Part shown: piece by piece, positions 4,894 through 12,078 of the stretch | How positions within the stretch are numbered: position 1 is the first letter of the stretch | Layout: each line of letters starts with the position of its first letter | Assembly: GCA_016929035.1 (NCBI GenBank) | Contig: JAFGJP010000043.1 | Span: forward strand, 1-15,604 | From: Candidatus Auribacterota bacterium | Lineage (GTDB): Bacteria; Auribacterota; JAFGBW01; JAFGJP01 | DNA length: 15,604 nucleotides | Direction of reading: 5' to 3' | Notes under the pieces: generated by a model | Databases searched by the model: none | Seen by the model: the letters and a program-made list of their open reading frames with translations, nothing else | Told to the model about the DNA's origin: nothing | Program-made: the position numbers and the translations under genes

Positions 4894-6429
4894 ATGCATA
4901 ATGCGAAGTGTACATGTTGGAACTGCCCGGCTATTAACCTGGCCGGAAAAGTGGATTTTCGCGCATGCGGTCAGGCAGGAGCCCAGTTCGATAAAAAGGC
5001 TGATGATTCACAGGAAACCCACATCATGGCTGAATGCAAGCGGCGTCCTGACTTAGGGTTATTCGACCCGATGTCAATAACATTTGAAGAATGTCCTGAA
5101 TGGCAAAAGACACCTTATGGATATTTACTGAAAAATATGCGGGTTATGATACTGGGTGTTGATGGTTATCTGGGATGGACCCTTGCTCTCTGGCTCGGGC
5201 GTCTTGGATGCCAAGTGAGCGGGGTGGATAATTACAATCGCCGCAACTGGGTCAAGGAGAGAGGGGCTCATACAGTTATTCCTATATCGCGGATGAGTGA
5301 AAGGCTTCATGCGGCAAAAGAAGTTTTAGGCGTTAATATCAACTTTCGTGAGATTGATATTTATGAAGAGAGAGATAAGCTCAAAGAGTTTATTGATGAA
5401 ATTAAACCTGAAGCGATCGTTCATTACGGAGAATGCCCTTCAGCTCCTTTCAGCATGATCGATGTGGAACATGCTATTGACGTTCAGAGAAATAATGTTC
5501 TGGGGACGCTCGGACTACTTTTTACAATGCGTGATATCGTACCGGAATCCTCTCTTTTAAAACTTGGTACGATGGGGGAGTACGGAACTCCTCTCACAGG
5601 ACGTCCTCTTTTTGAAGGGATGTTCCCGGCTGATGCTGTTCTTCACTGGGATAACAGGGAATGGAGCCTTGGCGGAGAATTGACGCCAAGAGACCCGGTG
5701 AGCTTTTACCATGTCAGCAAAGTCCAGGATACATTCAACTGCTATGAGGCCAGCAAATACTGGTGGCTGAGATCCTACGATATTATGCAGGGTGTGATTT
5801 TTGGTGTGCATACAGAAGAAGTGTCTGCAGACCCAAGGCTTCGCACACGTTTGGATATCGATGAATGGTTCGGAACCATCATCAACCGCTTTGTCGCACA
5901 GGCTGTTCTCGATATACCGCTCACTCTTTACGGTGCCGGACAGCAGATAAGGGGTTTTATTGCTCTTCGTGATGCCATGGAGTGTATGACTCGGCTTCTG
6001 GCCAGTCCCCCTGAGCCGGGACAGTACGCAGTTGTCAACCAGATATCAGGAGTGAAAAGCTTGAGGCAGCTGGCCTATATCGTTGCCAAGGTGGGAAGAA
6101 AACATTTCAATCTGCCTGTTCAAATCCAGCGGATAGAAAATCCACGAGTCGAAGCGGACATTCATCCTTTTGAAGCCCTTTATGAAAAGCTGCCCAAGCA
6201 GTATGGCTTTGAGCCCAAGGTAGATATTGAAGAAGAAGTGAGGCGGATGTTTGAGCTTCTCATGAAGCCAGAAATCCGTGCCCGGATAGAAGAAAAGAAG
6301 CATGTGATCATTCCAAAAACATGGTGGTCGGGCGTGAAGAGAGAAGCTCAGAGGATCGAGCTCATCAATCTTGAAAAAGAGATCAAGGAAGACGAGGAAA
6401 GAGCGAAGATATTTATGGGGAAAAAATAA
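4894..6429 (+). CDS. sqdB: UDP-sulfoquinovose synthase homologue with Cys-rich N-terminal extension
   Basis: The 511-residue product is an extended SDR enzyme closely resembling SQD1/SqdB, which converts UDP-glucose plus sulfite to UDP-sulfoquinovose. The NAD-binding motif is G88-V-D-G-Y-L-G94-W, as in SQD1. The SQD1-like active-site segments are L-G-T226-M-G-E-Y-G-T and S-F-Y272-H-V-S-K276. Further SQD1-like stretches are QGVIFGVHTEE, RLDIDEWFGTIINRF, LYGAGQQIRGF with the following RD, and ENPRVEA. Unlike the usual enzyme of about 400 residues, it has about 80 extra N-terminal residues with six cysteines (C6, C8, C11, C25, C48, C67). The C-x-C-x-x-C start is compatible with a small metal-binding module. 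The C-terminus ends in a charged helix. A strong GGAGG supports the long form. The product sugar could go into sulfolipid or a sulfonated surface glycan. A related NDP-sugar reaction cannot be excluded. Confidence 0.8.
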   Translation: MHNAKCTCWNCPAINLAGKVDFRACGQAGAQFDKKADDSQETHIMAECKRRPDLGLFDPMSITFEECPEWQKTPYGYLLKNMRVMILGVDGYLGWTLALWLGRLGCQVSGVDNYNRRNWVKERGAHTVIPISRMSERLHAAKEVLGVNINFREIDIYEERDKLKEFIDEIKPEAIVHYGECPSAPFSMIDVEHAIDVQRNNVLGTLGLLFTMRDIVPESSLLKLGTMGEYGTPLTGRPLFEGMFPADAVLHWDNREWSLGGELTPRDPVSFYHVSKVQDTFNCYEASKYWWLRSYDIMQGVIFGVHTEEVSADPRLRTRLDIDEWFGTIINRFVAQAVLDIPLTLYGAGQQIRGFIALRDAMECMTRLLASPPEPGQYAVVNQISGVKSLRQLAYIVAKVGRKHFNLPVQIQRIENPRVEADIHPFEALYEKLPKQYGFEPKVDIEEEVRRMFELLMKPEIRARIEEKKHVIIPKTWWSGVKREAQRIELINLEKEIKEDEERAKIFMGKK

Positions 6430-6435
6430 AAGAAA

Positions 6436-6475
6436 GATTACAGTGATTTTAAAGGGATTACGGTGATTTAGAAGT
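6436..6475 (+). repeat. Two imperfect 20-base tandem units (GATTACRGTGATTT)
   Basis: Units at 6436-6455 and 6456-6475 both begin with GATTAC, then A or G, then GTGATTT. The period is exactly 20 bases. It lies just after the stop codon of the sulfoquinovose-synthase gene, at the start of a 247-base spacer that contains no gene. Confidence 0.7.
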
Positions 6476-6481
6476 TACCAG

Positions 6482-6589
6482 GATATCAGAGATCAGGGAT
6501 ACAAGATGCAAGATACAGGATACAGGATAAAAGAAAATAGAAGTTAGAAGATAGAAAGTAGATGATTAGAAGAGAGATAAGAGAACATT
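6482..6589 (+). repeat. Long heptad-period array (GATACAR then GAAGATA-like words)
   Basis: The tract can be read as about fifteen 7-base words beginning with GA. The clearest run is GATCAGG (6491), GATACAA (6498), GATGCAA (6505), GATACAG (6512), GATACAG (6519) and GATAAAA (6526). It continues in phase as GAAAATA (6533), GAAGTTA (6540), GAAGATA (6547) and GAAAGTA (6554). After one 8-base word come GAAGAGA (6569), GATAAGA (6576) and GAACATT (6583). All three frames of a 7-base repeat would code differently and stop codons occur, so it is not coding. Confidence 0.75.
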
Positions 6590-6637
6590 AAAAAATTTAA
6601 TAAATCTAAGGAAATTTAATTTGCCGAAGGCAAACAG

Positions 6638-6664
6638 CTTCGCGTATCTTCGCGTTACTTAGCG
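6638..6664 (-). repeat. Heptamer triplet, CTTCGCG type
   Basis: CTTCGCG at 6638-6644 and 6648-6654 and CTTAGCG at 6658-6664 have an exact 10-base period. They are the reverse complement of the CGCGAAG-like triplets at 70-95 and 642-667. The triplet ends 12 bases before the thioredoxin start. No matching forward arm is evident in this spacer. Confidence 0.7.
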
Positions 6665-6676
6665 GCTAAAATTGAA

Positions 6677-7012
6677 ATGAAAAAAGCAATAACATTGAAC
6701 AGCAAGAATTTTCAAAAGGAAGTATTGGAAAGCGAAATTCCAGTTCTTGTGGATTTCTGGGGTTCCTGGTGCCCACCATGCAAAATGGTGGAGCAGACGA
6801 TCGAAGAACTGGCCGGTGATCTTGATGGAAAGGTCAAGGTCGGCAAGCTGAATGTCGATCAGTATCCGGTTTTAAGAAATCAATACAGCATAATAGGACT
6901 GCCGACGTTTATTCTTTTCAAAGATGGCCAGATGATGAAAAACGAAGTTGGCGCAAGATCCAAAAAACAACTTCTCAAAATGCTGAATGAAGCCTTAGGC
7001 AATATCATTTAA
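6677..7012 (+). CDS. Thioredoxin-like protein with CPPC active site
   Basis: The 111-residue protein has the whole thioredoxin fold and normal length. Buried D26 is in VDFW, the redox motif is W31-C32-P-P-C35-K, and the cis-proline P76 is in IGLPTF. A G-x-x-x-K-x-x-L ending follows. There is no signal peptide, so it is cytoplasmic. The active site has CPPC where classical thioredoxin has CGPC; a change of the second residue generally alters redox potential or partner choice. The ATG has no clear Shine-Dalgarno and follows a CTTCGCG repeat triplet. The next gene begins five bases after the stop, so it appears to head the glycan operon. Its role there is not evident; it may serve general disulfide reduction or act on the radical SAM or other cysteine-rich proteins. 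Confidence 0.9.
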   Translation: MKKAITLNSKNFQKEVLESEIPVLVDFWGSWCPPCKMVEQTIEELAGDLDGKVKVGKLNVDQYPVLRNQYSIIGLPTFILFKDGQMMKNEVGARSKKQLLKMLNEALGNII

Positions 7013-7017
7013 GATTG

Positions 7018-8070
7018 ATGCTTGGAAAAAGAAATAAAACGTCTCATTCTAATCATTCCTCCTCCTCAATAAAACACATCAAGAGATTATTCATTACAGG
7101 GGGTGCGGGTTTTATTGGAGCTAATCTTGTCAAATATTTTCTCGACAGATACATGATTCAGATAACAGTCTATGATAATCTTTCAACAGGTTCGAAAGCT
7201 AATCTAAGAAGAGCTGTCAATGAATCGAAAAACAAGGGAAAGGTTAAGTTCTTAAGGGGAGATATCCTTGATTTCAAGAAACTCAAAGCCTTATCTAAAG
7301 GACACGATGCTATCATCCACCTGGCTGCACATACAAGAGTGCTAGAATCTTTAGAAAATCCTTCTGAAAACTTTCAGGTTAATTCTATAGGGACGTTCAA
7401 TGCTCTTGAAGCAGCCCGGATCAATGGCATCAGAAGATTTATTTTTGCTTCATCAAACGCGGCCGTTGGAGAGCAAATACCCCCGATCAATGAAAAGATG
7501 GTACCAAAGCCTCTTTCTCCTTATGGAGCAAGCAAGCTTCACGGCGAAGCGTTATGCTCAGCTTATTACCATTCGTATGGTATGGAAACCATTGCCCTTC
7601 GTTTTGCCAATGCCTATGGGCCGTATTCAGAGCATAAAACGTCCGTTGTCGCCAAGTTTGTCAGAAAAGCTAAAAAAGGTGAAAATCTTGAGATCTATGG
7701 AGACGGAAACCAGACTAGAGATTTCATCCACGCAGAAGATATCTGCCAGGCGATTGACTTATCCCTTATATCTTGCCCCTTATTCACTAACCCTAATATC
7801 TGGGGTGAAATTTATCAGATTGCAACCGGAGTTGAGACAAAAATAATCGATCTTGCACAAATAATTTATCAAAGCTCTAAAAATCCAGAAAAAAAGATAA
7901 TCTTCACCTCAAAGCGAAAAGGTGAAATAATCAAAAATTATTCTGATATCAGCAAAGCAAAAAAACAAATTCGCTTTAAACCATGCAAAAAGCTTGAAAA
8001 AGGCATCGCGGAGCTGATATTGGCAGGAAATACAGACTTTAAAAGAATTCAGCGGATTAAGTCATTATGA
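7018..8070 (+). CDS. NAD-dependent sugar-nucleotide epimerase/dehydratase (extended SDR)
   Basis: The roughly 350-residue enzyme has the UDP-glucose 4-epimerase-type fold (galE/wbpP group). The NAD motif G28-G-A-G-F-I-G34 follows a 20-residue polar N-terminus, then V-Y-D-N-L-S-T-G. The catalytic triad is Ser in FASSNAA (146-147) with Y169-x-x-x-K173 in SPYGASK. The sugar-nucleotide site is seen in RFANAYGP and in GDGNQTRDFIHAEDI. It most likely interconverts an NDP-hexose or hexosamine at C4 for the downstream glycosyltransferase. The exact sugar is not readable. I start at the ATG at 7018; a TTG at 7015 is directly adjacent, and neither has a strong ribosome binding site. Its stop overlaps the next start (ATGA at 8067-8070), which implies translational coupling. 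Confidence 0.85.
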   Translation: MLGKRNKTSHSNHSSSSIKHIKRLFITGGAGFIGANLVKYFLDRYMIQITVYDNLSTGSKANLRRAVNESKNKGKVKFLRGDILDFKKLKALSKGHDAIIHLAAHTRVLESLENPSENFQVNSIGTFNALEAARINGIRRFIFASSNAAVGEQIPPINEKMVPKPLSPYGASKLHGEALCSAYYHSYGMETIALRFANAYGPYSEHKTSVVAKFVRKAKKGENLEIYGDGNQTRDFIHAEDICQAIDLSLISCPLFTNPNIWGEIYQIATGVETKIIDLAQIIYQSSKNPEKKIIFTSKRKGEIIKNYSDISKAKKQIRFKPCKKLEKGIAELILAGNTDFKRIQRIKSL

Positions 8071-9101
8071 GCGAAGCTGATGCTGTAAAAAATCCAGATA
8101 CAGAAAAAGAAAGATCATCTGCTGTCTCATTAGATATTGTTATTCCTGTTTTTAATGAGGAAAAGGTCATTGGTCAGCTTTTTGAAAGGCTGCGGAACGT
8201 CTTTTGTGAGAAAAACAGAATAAAAAATCACCTGGAAAGAGTACGGTATATTATAGTCGATGACGGAAGCACTGATTGCTCAGCAGAAATTATTTCGAGG
8301 TATATAAAAGATGGGTTCCCTGCTGTTCTTTACCGGTTTTCCAGAAATTTTGGCCATCAGAATGCTGTTGCTGCAGGACTTGAGCAGGCTGATGCTGATG
8401 CCGTTGCAGTCATCGATGCTGATCTGCAGGATCCTCCGGAGATCATTTTTCAAATGCTTGAGAAGCGGCGTCAAGGGTATGATATTGTTCACGGCATAAG
8501 GAAAAAGCGAAAAGAAAATTTTCTAAAAGTAAGTGCTTACTGGCTTTTTTACCGGTTTCTTTCTTTTATTTCAGAAATAGATATTCCTCTTGACAGCGGG
8601 GATTTTTCCCTGCTGGACAAAAGGGCTCTCGAGGCTGTTAAAAGTCTACCGGAAAAACTTCGTTATCCCCGAGTTCTCAGGGCTTGGGTCGGCTTCCGCC
8701 AGGTTTCTGTGGCCTATGACCGCCCTGAGCGGGCGGCCGGAAAACCGAAATATTCATTTTCCAGCCTTTACAAGCTGGCGACGGACGGCGTGGCATCGGC
8801 CAGCATAAGGCCCTTAAAGATATCGCAGGTGTTCAGCCTCTTCTATTTGTTTCTTGTAACCATACTGGCTTTTGTCTTTTTTTATCAGATCGTGTTCAAG
8901 AATACGGCCGATCAGACGTTTGTCTGGTTCATGATAGGGTATCTTCTTATTGCGTTGGGAGGGCTTGTGCAGGTTTTCTGTATTTATATTCTTAGCGCTT
9001 ACATAGGCCGCTCCTACCTTGAGATCAAAGGCCGTCCCTCTTATATCATCATGGAAGTCGTTAAAAAAGAGGAAAACCTGAAAAAATCAGGCAGGTCCTG
9101 A
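8067..9101 (+). CDS. Family 2 glycosyltransferase, DPM1/ArnC-like, membrane anchored
   Basis: The 344-residue GT-A enzyme resembles polyprenyl-phosphate sugar transferases (DPM1, ArnC, GtrB). The N-terminal nucleotide-binding strand is IVIPVFNEE (25-32), followed by D65-D-G-S-T-D70. The metal-binding D117-A-D119 and Q-D-P follow FSRNFGHQNAVAAGL. The acceptor-region signature DSGDFSLLD lies at 175-183. ERAAGKPKYSF (220-230) is the arginine-rich loop typical of these enzymes. Two C-terminal membrane segments lie at about 252-276 and 284-312. It probably loads a sugar from an NDP donor, possibly the product of the epimerase encoded upstream, onto a lipid phosphate at the inner leaflet. The start overlaps the upstream stop as ATGA. 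The long polar N-terminus (1-20) is slightly unusual. Confidence 0.9.
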   Translation: MSEADAVKNPDTEKERSSAVSLDIVIPVFNEEKVIGQLFERLRNVFCEKNRIKNHLERVRYIIVDDGSTDCSAEIISRYIKDGFPAVLYRFSRNFGHQNAVAAGLEQADADAVAVIDADLQDPPEIIFQMLEKRRQGYDIVHGIRKKRKENFLKVSAYWLFYRFLSFISEIDIPLDSGDFSLLDKRALEAVKSLPEKLRYPRVLRAWVGFRQVSVAYDRPERAAGKPKYSFSSLYKLATDGVASASIRPLKISQVFSLFYLFLVTILAFVFFYQIVFKNTADQTFVWFMIGYLLIALGGLVQVFCIYILSAYIGRSYLEIKGRPSYIIMEVVKKEENLKKSGRS

Positions 9102-9126
9102 CGGTTAAAAGAGTCCGTCCGTCTTT

Positions 9127-9933
9127 ATGCCAAGCGATAATGAAACCTTTCAAGTCGAGCTCATAAGCCGGGTCACTGACTTTCATTTTACAGATGAATG
9201 GTACGAACATATCTCTGAAGACCATTTTTGGTTTCACTGGAGAAGGATTGTCATAATCTCTCAAGCTTCTGATCTGAAGATCCCTTTGGATAAGGAACTG
9301 AAAGTGCTTGAGGTCGGTTGCGGAACCGGGCTTCTCAGGGCACAGATGGAAAATGCGACAAGCTGGATAATTGACGGAGCAGATTTAAACCTTAGCGCCT
9401 TGAAGAAGTCAAAGGCCTTCAAGGGAAGGACAATGCTGTATGACATCACTGAGGAAAAGCCGTCTTTTGTCAACAGCTATGATGTCGTTATCCTGTATGA
9501 CGTGCTCGAGCATATTGAAGCGACGCGGAAGTTTCTTTCTTCTGCCATAAGGCATTTGAAGCCGGGTGGGATCCTGCTTGTCAACGTTCCGGCTCTTTCT
9601 GTTTTTTTCAGTCCGTTCGACCGCGCCATGGGGCATTTTCGCCGTTACGATAAAAAGTCTCTTTCTTTGGAATTCAAGGATATGGGCATGGATATCCTGG
9701 ACATGCGTTACTGGGGCATGAGCATGCTTCCTCTTCTTGCTGCAAGAAAAGTGGTCATGTCCGTACATAAGTTCAAAGGGGAGAAAACGATTCGTTATGG
9801 TTTTAACGTACCCGGTGCTTTTTCTTTGATTTTTCAGCACGTTATGACAGGGTTGATGCGTTTGGAAACAGCATGCTTCAAGTCTCCGGTTCTTGGGACA
9901 TCTCTTCTTCTTGCCGGCAAAAGGAATGCCTGA
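9127..9933 (+). CDS. Class I SAM-dependent methyltransferase
   Basis: The 268-residue protein has the Rossmann methyltransferase motifs. Motif I is E62-V-G-C-G-T-G68, motif II is around D86, motif IV is Y124-D-V-L-E-H-I130, and the post-motif is L-K-P-G-G-I-L-L-V-N-V-P. The later FDRAMGHFRRYDKKSL (164-179) is characteristic of a methyltransferase type commonly encoded beside membrane glycosyltransferases. A hydrophobic C-terminal stretch (about 195-262) suggests peripheral membrane contact. The likely role is methylation of a glycan, sugar nucleotide or lipid intermediate in this operon. The gene lies 25 bases after the glycosyltransferase stop; only AAAAGAG about 15 bases upstream resembles a ribosome site, and the same AAAAGAGTC occurs before the next gene. 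Confidence 0.88.
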   Translation: MPSDNETFQVELISRVTDFHFTDEWYEHISEDHFWFHWRRIVIISQASDLKIPLDKELKVLEVGCGTGLLRAQMENATSWIIDGADLNLSALKKSKAFKGRTMLYDITEEKPSFVNSYDVVILYDVLEHIEATRKFLSSAIRHLKPGGILLVNVPALSVFFSPFDRAMGHFRRYDKKSLSLEFKDMGMDILDMRYWGMSMLPLLAARKVVMSVHKFKGEKTIRYGFNVPGAFSLIFQHVMTGLMRLETACFKSPVLGTSLLLAGKRNA

Positions 9934-9964
9934 ACATCACTTTTATTTGCTAAAAGAGTCATAA

Positions 9965-11161
9965 ATGAAAAATTATTTCAGGTTTGATCAGAAGTTCAGT
10001 CTTTTCAGAAGCCTTGTTTCAAAAATGAGCCCGGCGTACATCCAGTTTTACGTGACGGCCCGCTGCGATATGATGTGCGAGCAGTGTAACATCATTTACG
10101 CTGATGCCGATGCTCCTGAAATGACGCTGAAGCAGATCAGGGCTATGGCAGAGAACATGGCAAAAATAGGAGTCTGCATCGTTCTTTTTATCGGCGGAGA
10201 GCCTTTTATCAGGAAGGATCTTCCTGATGTGATCCGCGCTTTTACTGAGCAGGGCATACATGTCCGTCTTCAGACAAACGGCCTGGCGACGAGGGAGCAG
10301 CTTCTTGCTTGTGTTGAAGCGGGAGCTCATGATATCAGCATTTCACTTGACAGCCTGGATTCTTCTCTGCAGGACCAGATCAACGGGGTCTATCCGAATT
10401 CATGGGACAGAACGATCGAAGCTGTAGCGGCTGTCAATGAAGTCTTTCCGGAGAACGGGTCGGGATTCTTTGGGACCGTTCTTATGCCGAGGAACCTGTA
10501 TCATATCAGAGACGTGATTGAATTTGCGACCATTATAGGATGGAGCGTTTCCCTCGTCCCGGCCCATGTCTCATCACCGGACAGGCCGCTGGGATTTCGT
10601 ACCTTTGATGATGAGAATATCTGCACTTTTCCAAGAGATTATTATCACGGTTTAAGGCAAGTGCTGAATTCAGTAAAAGAACTTCGGAGAAAAGGGCTCC
10701 ATGTTTATGATTCAGATGAATATCTTGACGACATTTACCGCTTCGTCACCGGCGGGAGCGTGCGATGGAGAAGGCGCAACGGCGATATTTGTGATTCCCC
10801 GAACCTGTATTTTGGAGTCGAGCCGAACGGAAACATTAGGCCCTGCTGCGACTACAAGCTTCCGGTTTCCTTTCCAGTCTACCACGAGGACTTTCCGAAG
10901 TGGTTCAGGCGGGGAGATATTCACAGACATGTCTACGCCTATACCCGAAAATGTGCCGGGTGTATGTACGGCAGTTATCCCGAGATTACCGTTACCGCCA
11001 GGTATTACAGGCCTTTCATAAAAAGATATCTTTATTTCAATAAAAATCTTCCTGTTATGCAGAATATGTCTTCAGAAGAAATGAAAAAGAGCGCGCGGAT
11101 GATATTTGAAAAGAACCGTGAAGATCGTGAAAGAAGCGAAAAAGAGCTGAGAAGAACTTGA
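9965..11161 (+). CDS. Radical SAM/SPASM-like protein
   Basis: The 398-residue protein has the radical SAM iron-sulfur motif C34-x3-C38-x2-C41 (TARCDMMCEQCN), G77-G-E-P80 for SAM binding, and SISLDSLD typical of the barrel. The C-terminal part carries further cysteines at C276, C294-C295, C330 and C333, in a G-x-I-x-P-C-C-D context resembling an auxiliary-cluster (SPASM/twitch) domain. The reaction cannot be deduced; family members modify peptides, sugars and lipids. It lies between a methyltransferase and membrane proteins, so a role in modifying a glycan or lipid is plausible. The C-terminus is a highly charged helix (about 368-398). Base composition is more GC-rich than the flanking genes. 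The stop overlaps the next ATG by one base (TGATG). Confidence 0.88.
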   Translation: MKNYFRFDQKFSLFRSLVSKMSPAYIQFYVTARCDMMCEQCNIIYADADAPEMTLKQIRAMAENMAKIGVCIVLFIGGEPFIRKDLPDVIRAFTEQGIHVRLQTNGLATREQLLACVEAGAHDISISLDSLDSSLQDQINGVYPNSWDRTIEAVAAVNEVFPENGSGFFGTVLMPRNLYHIRDVIEFATIIGWSVSLVPAHVSSPDRPLGFRTFDDENICTFPRDYYHGLRQVLNSVKELRRKGLHVYDSDEYLDDIYRFVTGGSVRWRRRNGDICDSPNLYFGVEPNGNIRPCCDYKLPVSFPVYHEDFPKWFRRGDIHRHVYAYTRKCAGCMYGSYPEITVTARYYRPFIKRYLYFNKNLPVMQNMSSEEMKKSARMIFEKNREDRERSEKELRRT

Positions 11162-12078
11162 TGGATAACAGGAATACAAAAGCTCTGAGGTATCTGCTTT
11201 TGAGGTATCTGTGGAGCAATCGTCTTTATGTTTCTCAGGAAATTTATGAAGAAGTGACGCGGACGCTTTCTGTTGATTGGAATGACCGGAAGTTTGTTGT
11301 GAAGTGGGTCTGCAAAGGAAATGAACATTTCAAAGAATATGACGGGACTGACTTTGCCTTTTTTGTCAGGGGCGACAGGGAAAGGAGAGAAGAGGATGTT
11401 CTCCGAAATTACAGAAAAAATCTTGAGCTGGCTGACAGATTTGCCCGGGAAGTCTTTAACTTAGAGCCAGACCTGTTGAAAAGTGCTCCAGCTTCTTTTT
11501 TTCAGGATAAATGGCTTTACCTGACAGGTTATGCCCTGCTTAGTCTGTTTATGCTTGTTTCCGGAGGAAGACCTTTATTTGTTTTTTCTCTTCTGATAAT
11601 GGGTACCTTTTCCCTGGAATTCTGGTATCCCTGGGGAAAGAGACTGTTGCCTGCTGTATTTTTAATAATGCTTTTTGCAGGTTATCCTGTATCCTCAATG
11701 ATAGCTTCAGCGGTATATTTTCTTTTGCAGTTCCTTGACACAGAAAAGATCCCCCGTTATGCAGCTATGATGTTATCCGCGGCAGTTTTTTTCTTAAGCC
11801 TGCATATGATCTTTCATAAGAATATGGATTGGGATCTTGAGCCGTGGATATTACTGTTTGTGTTTGCTATCGTAGCGAGTGTCCTGATCCGCTGGACCAA
11901 TTCTTCTCTTTTCCGAAACATGCCGTTTATCTTTCCTATTTGCTGTTTGGGGCTGTTTTTTGACGGCCCATTTTTCTTTACTGCTGCGGGCAGTATATTT
12001 ATCTCTGTGTTGTTTGCTTTTACAGGCCCTAATATGGTTGCATTGTATCGTCGTTTTAAAAGTTTCCTGCAAGTATGA
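11161..12078 (+). CDS. Multi-pass membrane protein of unknown function
   Basis: I do not recognise this roughly 305-residue protein. Residues 1 to about 115 form a soluble, highly charged region rich in Arg, Lys, Glu and Trp (for example VDWNDRKFVVKWVCKGNEHF) and ending in a predicted helix with many acidic and basic residues. From about 118 onward there are six or seven hydrophobic segments with short loops, finishing in FTGPNMVALYRRF. The ATG at 11161 overlaps the preceding stop (TGATG); a TTG directly before it is an alternative. The stop overlaps the next gene's ATG (ATGA at 12075-12078). It is therefore tightly co-translated with the radical SAM gene and the YfhO-like gene and may work with them. 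No catalytic motif is evident. Confidence 0.75.
   Translation: MDNRNTKALRYLLLRYLWSNRLYVSQEIYEEVTRTLSVDWNDRKFVVKWVCKGNEHFKEYDGTDFAFFVRGDRERREEDVLRNYRKNLELADRFAREVFNLEPDLLKSAPASFFQDKWLYLTGYALLSLFMLVSGGRPLFVFSLLIMGTFSLEFWYPWGKRLLPAVFLIMLFAGYPVSSMIASAVYFLLQFLDTEKIPRYAAMMLSAAVFFLSLHMIFHKNMDWDLEPWILLFVFAIVASVLIRWTNSSLFRNMPFIFPICCLGLFFDGPFFFTAAGSIFISVLFAFTGPNMVALYRRFKSFLQV

Noticed and set aside
6482..6589. Possible CRISPR array or minisatellite coding region
   Set aside because: The period is 7 bases with no spacers between conserved repeats, and stop codons interrupt translation. It fits a degenerate heptamer tract instead.
6620..6634. Hairpin TTTGCC/GGCAAA as a terminator before the thioredoxin gene
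   Set aside because: There is no T-run after it and the stem is only 6 bp; kept only as part of the spacer.
7400..7846. 148-residue plus-strand frame inside the epimerase gene
   Set aside because: It overlaps the catalytic core of a clear epimerase in another frame and has no recognisable motif.
9409..9840. 143-residue minus-strand reading frame (also 13079-13492 and similar)
   Set aside because: They lie fully antisense to well-supported genes, have no family features or ribosome sites, and have compositions typical of shadow frames.
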